Origin: Pseudomonadota bacterium
GTDB taxonomy: Bacteria; Desulfobacterota; Anaeroferrophillalia; Anaeroferrophillales; Anaeroferrophillaceae
DNA: 8,820 bases
NCBI GenBank assembly: GCA_011042595.1
Contig: DQWO01000103.1
Coordinates: 1 to 8,820, forward strand
Reading direction: 5' to 3'
The number at the start of each line of letters is the position of its first letter. Position 1 is the first letter of the stretch. The notes under the pieces were generated by a model, which was not told where the DNA came from, did not search any database, and was given only the letters and a program-made list of their open reading frames with translations. Positions 1 to 5,672 of the stretch are shown one piece after another. A program made the translations under genes and the position numbers.

Positions 1-616
1 AAACAACAAAGGCAAAATGGGCGGGGATCCCGGTATTGTCATCAGCATCAATGCGGTTCACTTCGCTGAAATCCACTGCTGCCAGGATATCGGTTTCATT
101 TTGCAGGTTTTTCAGGTAGTGGACAATGGCCGGACTGTCCAGGGCCCGACCGGTGATAGTGACGATGGTTTTTTGAACCGGGGAATCAGATCCTGGAACT
201 TCGGGAGAAACAGTTGCGGCTGGGTTTCCCCCGGATGAGCTGATATCAGTCAACCAGACCCGTTTGGGAACCTGACGGCTGATGGCGGCGACAATGGCAT
301 ACCAATCACGGCGCTGCGCCCTGATGCCATTTGCCATCTCAAGCTGTTCTTCAGTCATTTTATACTGTTTTTCCAGGGTCCGAATCTGTTCGACGAGCTG
401 TTGATAATTCCTTGACTGCTCCTGCAAGGCCGCATGCCGGGTTTCAAGCTGCTGTAATGTATGGATAGTTTTCCCGTACCGATGATGCAGGGACAAATAA
501 TACCCCCCCAGGGCCAGCAGAAGAACGACAATCACAACTCCGAGGATACCCACAGGCATGGTACTCGCCCGGGCTTCAAGGCTTTTTTTTCTGGTGGAAA
601 GATTGATTCTTTGCAT
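1..616 (-). CDS. pilN: PilN-like type IV pilus assembly protein (3' end beyond window)
   Basis: PilN is a bitopic inner-membrane protein whose cytoplasmic N-terminus docks into PilM and whose periplasmic part pairs with PilO to align the pilus machine. The visible 205 codons start MQRINLSTRK, keeping the I-N-L of the PilM-binding motif although the usual following L-P is replaced by S-T. A hydrophobic segment follows at about residues 21-42, then a charged, Q/E-rich, probably coiled-coil stretch (about 45-100), then an alpha/beta region with WLTDIS near 121-126 and TITGRALD near 153-160, as PilN proteins have. The ATG at 616 lies 5 nt after the pilM stop, with AGGA overlapping the end of pilM as ribosome site, so the two are probably translated together. 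The frame stays open to position 1, so the C-terminus is missing only because the window ends. Confidence 0.88.
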   Translation of the reverse strand, partial: MQRINLSTRKKSLEARASTMPVGILGVVIVVLLLALGGYYLSLHHRYGKTIHTLQQLETRHAALQEQSRNYQQLVEQIRTLEKQYKMTEEQLEMANGIRAQRRDWYAIVAAISRQVPKRVWLTDISSSGGNPAATVSPEVPGSDSPVQKTIVTITGRALDSPAIVHYLKNLQNETDILAAVDFSEVNRIDADDNTGIPAHFAFVV

Positions 617-621
617 TGACT

Positions 622-1719
622 TTAATCCTGACATGCCATACCGACAGCCACGGTAAATCTTGGTGCCTGCTGCCGGCAGATTGCCACTTTTTCTTCATCG
701 CCCCGACAGACGGAAAAATCCAGCTGTTCCAGGGGATCATAAACAATGCAGGGTATCCCCAGGGTTTCAGCCAGGTAGTGATCCAGATCCGGTAACCGTG
801 ATCCACCACCGGCAAGAACCAGTTGCTCCACTTTACCTTTATGCATACTGCTCTGGAAATAATCAATGGTCCGGTGAATTTCCAGGGCCAGCTGCTGAAT
901 ATCGGTTTCAAGCGATTTGAACACCAGTTCCCGCAGTTCTCCTTCAGCCAGCTGATCGAAGCGATGGCGAAAATAACTGACCCCATGTTCATGAATCAGC
1001 TGTCGGGCCGCCTCCTCATCCAAACCCTTTTTCAATGCCAACGAAGCGCTCCAGGTCCGGGTATTGATTCCTACCTGGCGGCTTAAAAACGGCAGGTCCT
1101 GGTGCATAATGGTGATGGTACTTCCTTCGCCACCAAGATTCATCACCAGAGGATTTTCACCAAGCTCAGGTGGAGGACAATGGACAAGAACCGCGGCCAT
1201 GGAGATATCGGAAGGTTCAAGATATTGAATGGAAAGGCCAAGCCGATCAAATAAAGCTTCAATCCGGATAACATCATCCTGTTTTGCCAGATAGACCCGC
1301 ACATTCATGGTTTCCCGCTGTCCCTGTCGGCTGCTGCCAAGAACCAGGTGGTCCCGCTGGAAAATATCCGGAGACTGCTCCATTTTTTCTTTCAGCGCCC
1401 AGTAAATGGCATGGGGAATATCTTTTTCAGCGGTCCGTGGCAATTGCAGTTCTTGGCGGATTACCATTTCCGCCGGCAAAGACATGGCCACCTGGATTCC
1501 TCTATTCCTATAAGGCCCCAGAGCCCTGATCAATAGATCATAAAAAAAATCTTCCGCCGCCGGGTCGTTGAGCGCCGGAGCTTCCTGCTCATACACGTAA
1601 AAAAGAATATCCACCACCTGGGGTGGCTTTTTCTGGCAGTTCAGGATGATCATTTTCAGCGCCGTCGGCCCCAGGTCGAGAGCCATGATCTGCTTTTTTT
1701 TTGTTTTTAAATGAAACAT
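622..1719 (-). CDS. pilM: PilM/MshI-like actin-fold pilus assembly protein
   Basis: Cytoplasmic actin-like ATPase-fold protein that binds the PilN N-terminus and links the pilus motor to the inner-membrane platform. The 365 residues show the first phosphate-binding motif ALDLGPTALKM (about 13-23), the second phosphate loop NLGGEGSTITI (about 194-204) and the adenosine motif LAGGGSRLPDL (about 302-312), in the order and spacing of PilM/FtsA-type proteins. The length fits the family. I chose the ATG at 1719 because MFHLKTKKKQIMALDLG resembles usual PilM N-termini. An in-frame ATG at 1749 would add ten residues that are encoded by a dispersed repeat (1727-1753), which makes it unlikely. Upstream of 1719 there is no clear Shine-Dalgarno sequence, only repeat sequence and A-runs. 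It is directly followed by pilN. In MSHA loci the equivalent protein is MshI. Confidence 0.9.
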   Translation of the reverse strand: MFHLKTKKKQIMALDLGPTALKMIILNCQKKPPQVVDILFYVYEQEAPALNDPAAEDFFYDLLIRALGPYRNRGIQVAMSLPAEMVIRQELQLPRTAEKDIPHAIYWALKEKMEQSPDIFQRDHLVLGSSRQGQRETMNVRVYLAKQDDVIRIEALFDRLGLSIQYLEPSDISMAAVLVHCPPPELGENPLVMNLGGEGSTITIMHQDLPFLSRQVGINTRTWSASLALKKGLDEEAARQLIHEHGVSYFRHRFDQLAEGELRELVFKSLETDIQQLALEIHRTIDYFQSSMHKGKVEQLVLAGGGSRLPDLDHYLAETLGIPCIVYDPLEQLDFSVCRGDEEKVAICRQQAPRFTVAVGMACQD

Positions 1720-1726
1720 ATTTTTT

Positions 1727-1753
1727 ACCACAGAGAACGCAGAGATCACAGAG
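1727..1753 (-). repeat. Nonamer repeat, left arm of inverted pair around GxxExxY pseudogene
   Basis: Three 9-nt units (ACCACAGAG, AACGCAGAG, ATCACAGAG, read on the plus strand). The same pattern occurs in opposite orientation at 2135-2161, so the two arms bracket the GxxExxY pseudogene. Over 28 aligned bases the arms match at 24. The pilM start codon is only 7 nt from this arm. Confidence 0.8.
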
Positions 1754-1755
1754 AA

Positions 1756-2132
1756 TCAATATTTAAAACGTTTGATTCCATTTTTTAATATTTCGACATT
1801 AAAATTTATCAAAAGGCCAACTTCAATGTTTGCAAGCCTCATATAAGTCAACAATTGGGCTTCATGTATTTTTTCAACTTGTCCAACTGCTTTCAATTCA
1901 AGGATTACCGCTCATCTACAAAGATATCCACCCGATAACCACAATCAAGTCGAATCCCCTTATATGTTACCGGCAAAGGCCATTGCACCTTAAAGGGAAT
2001 TCTTGCCAATGACAATTCCTGGCATAAACACTGCTCATAGGTAGACTCAAGCAGTCCCGGACCCAGAGCCTTATGTACTTCAATGGCACAGCCTATGGTT
2101 TTCCCGGTCAGTTCATTCAAGCTCAAACTCAA
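1756..2132 (-). pseudogene. GxxExxY / PD-(D/E)XK-superfamily protein, broken by a 1-nt frameshift
   Basis: The first frame (TTG start at 2132, stop at 1905) encodes 75 residues with the family hallmark G-L-L-E-S-T-Y and the stretch [20 protein letters not shown]. Family members are about 125 residues. The missing half is present in the neighbouring frame: after the codons for D-E, the DNA reads on as [36 protein letters not shown] and NVEILKNGIKRFKY to a stop at 1756-1758. One deleted base after GATGAGCG (near 1909) explains the break. Rejoined, it carries the D...E-x-K nuclease-like core and the H-E-A-Q motif. The family is uncharacterised but placed in the PD-(D/E)XK nuclease superfamily. 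The start is uncertain: it uses TTG, and the GAGG just upstream belongs to the flanking repeat. The gene interrupts the pilus operon between mshP and pilM and is unrelated to it. A sequencing error could also explain the shift. Confidence 0.85.
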
Positions 2133-2134
2133 AC

Positions 2135-2161
2135 CTCTGTGACCCCTGTGTTCTCTGTGGT
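2135..2161 (-). repeat. Nonamer repeat, right arm of inverted pair around GxxExxY pseudogene
   Basis: On the minus strand it reads ACCACAGAG, AACACAGGG, GTCACAGAG: three 9-nt units in inverted orientation to 1727-1753. It ends 2-3 nt before the likely GxxExxY start and begins 11 nt after the mshP stop. Its last unit contains the only candidate ribosome-binding GAGG for that gene. Confidence 0.8.
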
Positions 2162-2172
2162 TAATTTATGGT

Positions 2173-2535
2173 TTATTTTTTAAATTTCACGATGAGCCGG
2201 CGTTTGGCGTAATCGGCAGAACCATCGCTGCCGTTGGTGGCAGTGGTAATCAACTGCCAGTAATCTGTCGCTTCCTGTCGGGCATCTACCATCACACTGC
2301 CTTGTTCAAACTGGTAAAAAAGCTTGGCATCAATCTTTCCCCGGTCCAACTGAATAATCCTGACGTCCGCCGCGCTGCAGGCGTCATAATAAGCCCGGGC
2401 GGAGTAGAGCTCGTTGACTGATTCCCGGCTGGCCAGGGTACTCATGGACAGCATGACCCAGCCAAGAAAAGAAAGAACCAGGATGAGAAATACCGCCGCG
2501 ATCAGTGATGCGCCGCGATTATTATCTCTGATCAT
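2173..2535 (-). CDS. mshP: MshP-like minor pilin (PilX/GspK type)
   Basis: Small (120 aa) minor pilin with a class III leader: MIRDNNRG then ASLIAAVFLILVLSFLGWVM as mature N-terminal helix (about 9-28). The mature residue 5 is Ala instead of the Glu found in the other pilins here. This is typical of GspK/PilX/MshP-type subunits, thought to sit at the fibre tip where no neighbour must be neutralised. RESVNELYSARAYYDACSAADVRI (written here as the region 37-60) is the usual ExxxAxxAAxAG-like second part of the helix. It is much shorter than GspK (about 300 aa) but right for MshP, and it follows mshO as in MSHA operons. AAGGGTG lies about 6 nt before the ATG at 2535, a usable ribosome site. The single Cys53 has no partner. 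Confidence 0.78.
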   Translation of the reverse strand: MIRDNNRGASLIAAVFLILVLSFLGWVMLSMSTLASRESVNELYSARAYYDACSAADVRIIQLDRGKIDAKLFYQFEQGSVMVDARQEATDYWQLITTATNGSDGSADYAKRRLIVKFKK

Positions 2536-2624
2536 ATTTCACCCTTTTTTTCCTCTTCGTTCAATCAAGCAAATACTTTAGCACCTTGCACCGTAAATCT
2601 TCGCTTAACAAAGAGTACGTTTTT

Positions 2625-2651
2625 CTTCATGTCCTTCGTGTCCTTCGTGGT
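2625..2651 (-). repeat. Third nonamer array, without an adjacent GxxExxY gene
   Basis: On the minus strand: ACCACGAAG, GACACGAAG, GACATGAAG, again three 9-nt units, with the same ACCAC start and R-R-A-G ends as the arrays at 1727 and 2135. It lies in the 186-nt gap between mshO and mshP. I see no gene in the rest of that gap (2536-2624, 2652-2695), which is A/T-rich on one side and otherwise unremarkable. Confidence 0.65.
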
Positions 2652-2695
2652 AAAAAATATTTTATACTCCCCGCTTTCTCTTTTCATTTTGTATG

Positions 2696-2713
2696 ATTGC
2701 AAGACCTGACCCC
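2696..2713. repeat. Solo 18-bp end of the GGGGTCAGG element
   Basis: ATTGCAAGACCTGACCCC (plus strand) is identical to the right terminus of the two full elements at 4722-4846 and 5497-5620, and to the extra end at 5625-5642. No opposite end is found nearby, so this is a solo terminus or remnant. It sits 8 nt past the mshO stop codon. Confidence 0.8.
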
Positions 2714-2721
2714 TTTTCTCT

Positions 2722-3438
2722 TCAAGGGAAATTCACTAATCGCACCTGGAGCTTCAATGTGAGTGGTAAAGAGTTAGATTCCAGTTTCAAGGTAATTGAA
2801 ACCGTCGGTTCCGCCGCCAGTGAGCCCGGCTGCAAAGCAAACAAAACCGATTGTACCTCGCGGCAGAGAAACTGACCATGAGCCTCAACATTGCCGGGAG
2901 TATAATCCGAGTAATAGATCAGCCCGTTCCCATTTTGACTTACTTTAACCGCCGAATCACAAACATAGTATCGCTGATAGGGGGAGTCCCTGCTAATCGT
3001 CGTGGTGCAGGTAATCCGGCTGGCCGTGTTGCCGGTAATGGGAAAGACGCTGCTGCCACCGTAGAAATCCGCCGGGCTGGTGTTGTAAACCACCAGCCAC
3101 TTGCCGCTGAAATCCCGCCCGGACAAATCATCATCCACATCCATGGCTGTACCGCTGATGCTGTTATAGTGACCGCCAAAATTTGTCCGGCCATATTCCA
3201 TGCTGGTACTGCCGGCAAGAATCCTCACCGAGTTGGGAACCGCATAACGCAGTTCCGACTCCAGGAAATCCATCACCAGCCGACCACTGCTCTGGAGCTC
3301 TTTCATCGCCGCCCGGGACTGGTAGCCACGAGTGGCGGAATTAATAATCCGCCCGATGATCAGGCCGATAATCCCCAGGATGACGATGACAATAATCATC
3401 TCTATCAGGGTAAAGCCGCTTTTTTCTTTTTTCACCAT
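2722..3438 (-). CDS. mshO: MshO-like minor pilin (GspJ/PulJ type)
   Basis: Minor pilin of 238 aa. The class III leader MVKKEKSG is followed by FTLIEMIIVIVILGIIGLII, with the conserved Glu at mature position 5. The region 58-73 (FLESELRYAVPNSVRI) matches the E-L-R-x-A-x-P-N-S-V-R signature I associate with MshO, which separates it from ordinary GspJ. The C-terminal part is a beta-rich globular domain with C144, C160 and C192, of which two could form a disulfide. In MSHA loci MshO follows MshD and precedes MshP, exactly as here. GGTGGA upstream of the ATG at 3438 may serve as ribosome site. Just upstream of that is an 8-bp-stem palindrome (3448-3469). The gene ends 8 nt before a solo repeat end. 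Confidence 0.85.
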   Translation of the reverse strand: MVKKEKSGFTLIEMIIVIVILGIIGLIIGRIINSATRGYQSRAAMKELQSSGRLVMDFLESELRYAVPNSVRILAGSTSMEYGRTNFGGHYNSISGTAMDVDDDLSGRDFSGKWLVVYNTSPADFYGGSSVFPITGNTASRITCTTTISRDSPYQRYYVCDSAVKVSQNGNGLIYYSDYTPGNVEAHGQFLCREVQSVLFALQPGSLAAEPTVSITLKLESNSLPLTLKLQVRLVNFP

Positions 3439-3447
3439 TGTTCCACC

Positions 3448-3469
3448 GGGCGACCACAGAGGGTCGCCC
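3448..3469. repeat. Short palindrome GGGCGACC-6 nt-GGTCGCCC
   Basis: A perfect 8-bp inverted repeat with loop ACAGAG lies 10 nt before the mshO start codon, just upstream of its GGTGGA ribosome site. In mRNA it would form a GC-rich hairpin beside the ribosome site. No T-run follows on either strand, so it is not a standard terminator. It resembles a dispersed REP-like unit more than a gene-specific operator. A role in tuning mshO translation or mRNA stability is possible but unproven. Confidence 0.75.
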
Positions 3470-3502
3470 CTACAAAATCTATTTTAATAATTCCTCTTAT
3501 AT

Positions 3503-3530
3503 CTTTATCCTTTATCCTTTATCCTTTCTT
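3503..3530. repeat. Heptad array (CTTTATC)3 plus a degenerate unit
   Basis: Plus strand shows three perfect tandem copies of CTTTATC (3503-3523) and a fourth unit CTTTCTT. The array touches the mshD stop codon. A related but degenerate array with the same period and opposite orientation fills 6438-6479. Confidence 0.85.
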
Positions 3531-4237
3531 TAAAAATTCCCCTTAATGCTCACCAGCCTGATCTCTTCGTTGTTGGGCGTGGTGACAGTAACCACCACCT
3601 GTTTGAAATTGGTCCGTGGAGAACCGGAACCACAATTGCTGTCCGGATCCTGGGTGCCACGTCCGTCCCCGGCAATGGCAAAACTATAGGGGCTGCCCGA
3701 TGAGCCATCACCGGCGGCAATCATCACATAGGTCACCAACACCCGGCGGCGGAATGATCCCACCTCGGCAACCGGATTTCCCTGGGGATCTTTGAAATCG
3801 TCATTGGTGGCTCCATTCTGATTATCTTCCACCAGACCGTCGTAGTCGTCCAGATCATTCCAGTTCTGACGGGCGGCCGCGGACGATTCACCGGCATCCA
3901 GACCTATGGTCGAGGCATCATCGTCATCACCGGCGGGATCACAATTCACACTGTTGCCGGAGGAACCACTGTCATTGCGACCATCCTTGGCACCACCATC
4001 ACAGGCATCCAGGCCGCCACCACCATTGGGGGTATGTTCATCCCAGCGTTTACTGAGTATTTCATCCATCAAATCCTGGGCCAACACCAGACCCTTGTGC
4101 CGCAGCAGGGGATCAGCCCCACGGCTGAGAACATTCTGGTAAAGGGTCATGATACCGGCAGCCCCCACGGACAACACCAGAATAAAGATAATGGTTTCCA
4201 CCAGGGTGAAGCCCCGATTGAAGGTTTTAGAAGACAT
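3530..4237 (-). CDS. mshD: MshD-like minor pilin (GspI/PilV type) with Asp/Gly/Asn-rich insert
   Basis: Minor pilin of 235 aa. The leader MSSKTFNRG is followed by FTLVETIIFILVLSVGAAGI, with Glu at mature position 5. LVLAQDLMDEILSKRWDE (about 50-67) is the MshD/GspI-type helix end, strongly reminiscent of MshD. Next comes an unusual low-complexity, acidic segment (about 70-157) with GGGG, DDDD and many D/N/G residues, before a beta-rich C-terminal domain ending in VVVTVTTPNNEEIRLVSIKG. The protein is longer than the MshD proteins I know mainly because of this segment. C79, C99 and C202 are present. The ATG at 4237 overlaps the end of mshC by 11 nt and only a weak GGAAAG site is seen, so translational coupling to mshC is likely. 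Confidence 0.85.
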   Translation of the reverse strand: MSSKTFNRGFTLVETIIFILVLSVGAAGIMTLYQNVLSRGADPLLRHKGLVLAQDLMDEILSKRWDEHTPNGGGGLDACDGGAKDGRNDSGSSGNSVNCDPAGDDDDASTIGLDAGESSAAARQNWNDLDDYDGLVEDNQNGATNDDFKDPQGNPVAEVGSFRRRVLVTYVMIAAGDGSSGSPYSFAIAGDGRGTQDPDSNCGSGSPRTNFKQVVVTVTTPNNEEIRLVSIKGNF

Positions 4238-4751
4238 TGCCGGTCACACTTTCCAGGTGTAAAATCACCTGTTCACTACCTTTTATCAGGGTAAAATCAA
4301 TGCCGCTGTAATCGTCGTCACTGCCACTATAAATGGGCTTCCCCTGACCGCTGAAACCAATACTGCTGATCTCGGCTGGATTAAGGTTCAGAGAATCAAG
4401 GTGCATACTGTTCAGGGTAACTTGGTAGTCCACTTGCCCCACCGGATCAACTGCGTAGGGTTCCGCTGCGTCTTTGGCCTCATCGTGATTCTTATCCCAC
4501 CAAATATAGTAATGGTCGGCGGCAAACCCAAGCCGCCAGTCCTCGCCCTGGCGGATCATGTTCAATTCCTGACAGTAGCGGATATCCATAGCCAGCTTTT
4601 TCGCCGCCCCGCTCAGCTCCATGCTGTGACCGGCAAAACGGGGAGCGGCCACCATCGCCAGGATCCCCATAACCAGGATCACCATAATCAGTTCGATCAG
4701 GGTAAAACCTGTAGAGAAAATGGGGTCAGGTCTTGCAATGCCACATTTCAA
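4227..4751 (-). CDS. mshC: MshC-like minor pilin (GspH type); start and leader supplied by an inserted repeat
   Basis: FTLIELIMVILVMGILAMVAAPRF is the mature N-terminal helix of a GspH/MshC pilin (Glu5 present), followed by a 150-residue globular part with WWDKNHDEAKD (about 84-94), which resembles a metal-binding loop. No ATG or GTG exists in frame before the helix. Upstream in-frame starts are only TTG codons at 4751, 4793 and 4835, all inside the repeat element 4722-4846. I chose 4751 because it gives a normal 15-residue leader, MKCGIARPDPIFSTG; the others give about 29 and 43 residues. The first ten leader residues are encoded by the repeat. No good ribosome site precedes 4751, while GGGG lies 7 nt before 4793, so that start is a real alternative. 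If the leader cannot function, the gene may be silent. It overlaps mshD by 11 nt. Confidence 0.8.
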   Translation of the reverse strand: MKCGIARPDPIFSTGFTLIELIMVILVMGILAMVAAPRFAGHSMELSGAAKKLAMDIRYCQELNMIRQGEDWRLGFAADHYYIWWDKNHDEAKDAAEPYAVDPVGQVDYQVTLNSMHLDSLNLNPAEISSIGFSGQGKPIYSGSDDDYSGIDFTLIKGSEQVILHLESVTGNVF

Positions 4752-4846
4752 CTGATACGAGTACTGATAAAAATTGAAAAAATTACATTTCAAGAGCTTA
4801 CCCCATGTGTGCCTTAAGAAAATGTGGCATTGCAAGACCTGACCCC
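4722..4846. mobile_element. MITE/REP-like element, copy A, 125 bp, perfect 27-bp terminal inverted repeats
   Basis: The element starts GGGGTCAGGTCTTGCAATG at 4722 and ends with the exact reverse complement at 4846; the 27 outermost bases of each side match perfectly. The interior is A/T-rich, and a degenerate inner copy of the right end lies at 4783-4804. It is very similar to copy B (5497-5620). It has no coding capacity of its own, so it must be moved in trans, if at all. I suspect the REP-associated tyrosine transposase (RAYT) group because of the hairpin structure and G-rich ends, but no transposase is in the window. No clear target duplication is visible. It fills the gap between the TPR gene and mshC and extends into the mshC reading frame. 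Confidence 0.88.
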
Positions 4847-4851
4847 ATATG

Positions 4852-5496
4852 TCATCTTGCCTGAATCAGAGCATCCAGGTAATGCTTCAGGGTTTCATTT
4901 TTACATTCATCCCGCAGTCGCTGATAATAACTGAGAGGAAGTTCTTCCCCCACTTCCCGCCGGTAAATCATGGCAATAAAATCCACCAGGAAGGTGGGAG
5001 GATTGCCGGTTTTTAACGCCTGTTCAAAATAGCGAGCCGCGGTTTGTTTATCCCCCAGGGTATCGTAATAGGCAGAACCAAGGAAAAATGGAAACTCCCA
5101 GCGGTCGGGAAAACTGTGCATGGCTTTCTCCAGGATAATCCGCCCGCCGGCCACATCCCGCAGGTACTGGGGGCCGGGTAAAAAAGTGGCCGCATACAGA
5201 TAGACCACGTAAAAGTAGGGGTCAAGCTCGGTGATAGCGTCAAACAGATAGAAGGCCCGACTTTTACCATCAATGAGTTCGGCACCTTTCAGGGTATTGA
5301 GACCACGACGATCGGTGGTCAGCCACAGGTAGTCAGCCGCCAGTTCCCGGCCATCAAGGGATGTGAGCTGCATCACCCTTTTATCCGGCAGGCTGCTCAG
5401 CCGCCGAGCCATGAATGTTCGTTCCACTTCATGCTGAATGCCGACATGGGCGGCAAAAGCTGCAGCAATCAAGAGCACCAAGAACCATTTCAGCAT
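4852..5496 (-). CDS. Membrane-anchored TPR-like protein of the pilus ABC transporter gene set
   Basis: A 214-aa protein with an N-terminal hydrophobic anchor or signal (about 2-19), then a likely periplasmic helical domain. ELAADYLWLTTDRRG (51-65), AITELDPYFYVVYLYAATF (87-105) and the region 132-166 (W-E-F-P-F-F-L-G...Y-Y-D-T-L-G-D...A-A-R-Y-F-E-Q-A-L) look like helix pairs of tetratricopeptide type. I recognise this pattern (A-D-Y-L-W-L, then L-D-P-x-F, then a TPR) from proteins encoded beside ABC transporters in deltaproteobacterial pilus loci. The function is unknown; PilG of Myxococcus pilGHI is a positional analogue, not a proven homologue. The ATG at 5496 directly touches repeat copy B (5497-5620), leaving no normal ribosome site. 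A TTG at 5568 inside the repeat would add 24 residues before the anchor. Confidence 0.7.
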   Translation of the reverse strand: MLKWFLVLLIAAAFAAHVGIQHEVERTFMARRLSSLPDKRVMQLTSLDGRELAADYLWLTTDRRGLNTLKGAELIDGKSRAFYLFDAITELDPYFYVVYLYAATFLPGPQYLRDVAGGRIILEKAMHSFPDRWEFPFFLGSAYYDTLGDKQTAARYFEQALKTGNPPTFLVDFIAMIYRREVGEELPLSYYQRLRDECKNETLKHYLDALIQAR

Positions 5497-5620
5497 GGGG
5501 TCAGGTCTTGCAATGCCACATTTCAACTGATACAGGTACTGATAAAAATTAAAAGACTTACATTTCAAGACTTAACCCCATGTGCGCATAAAAAAATGTT
5601 GCATTGCAAGACCTGACCCC
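5497..5620. mobile_element. MITE/REP-like element, copy B, 124 bp
   Basis: Second copy of the GGGGTCAGG element. The terminal 27 bases are inverted repeats with one mismatch (GTTGC instead of GTGGC on the right side). The interior is closely similar to copy A, including the degenerate inner end at 5558-5579. Its left boundary directly abuts the start codon of the TPR gene; its right side is followed after 4 nt by an extra 18-bp end (5625-5642). Same orientation as copy A. Confidence 0.88.
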
Positions 5621-5624
5621 TTTA

Positions 5625-5642
5625 ATTGCAAGACCTGACCCC
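5625..5642. repeat. Extra 18-bp right end behind element copy B
   Basis: ATTGCAAGACCTGACCCC repeats the last 18 bases of copy B in the same orientation after TTTA; each is followed by CCCCTTTAA. It is identical to the solo end at 2696-2713. Between this and the permease stop (5643-5672) I see only an A/T-rich stretch. Confidence 0.82.
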
Positions 5643-5672
5643 TTTAACTTTAGTAAAAAAACTCTTTACAAT

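Noticed and set aside
576..992. Minus-strand open frame of 138 codons overlapping pilM and the pilN start
   Set aside because: It lies out of frame inside pilM, whose protein motifs are unmistakable, and has no family features.
1719..1749. Earlier pilM start at 1749
   Set aside because: The ten added residues are encoded by the nonamer repeat, and the start at 1719 fits usual PilM N-termini.
3503..3530. Possible CRISPR-like repeats
   Set aside because: Units are only 7 nt with no spacers, and no cas genes are present; the nonamer arrays fail for the same reason.
2851..3546. Long open frame on the plus strand (231 codons)
   Set aside because: It is antisense to mshO, has no recognisable domain, and its composition follows from the codon pattern of the real gene.
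4722..5642. Composite transposon formed by copies A and B around the TPR gene
   Set aside because: The elements encode no transposase, the gene between them belongs to the pilus gene set, and no outer target duplication is visible.
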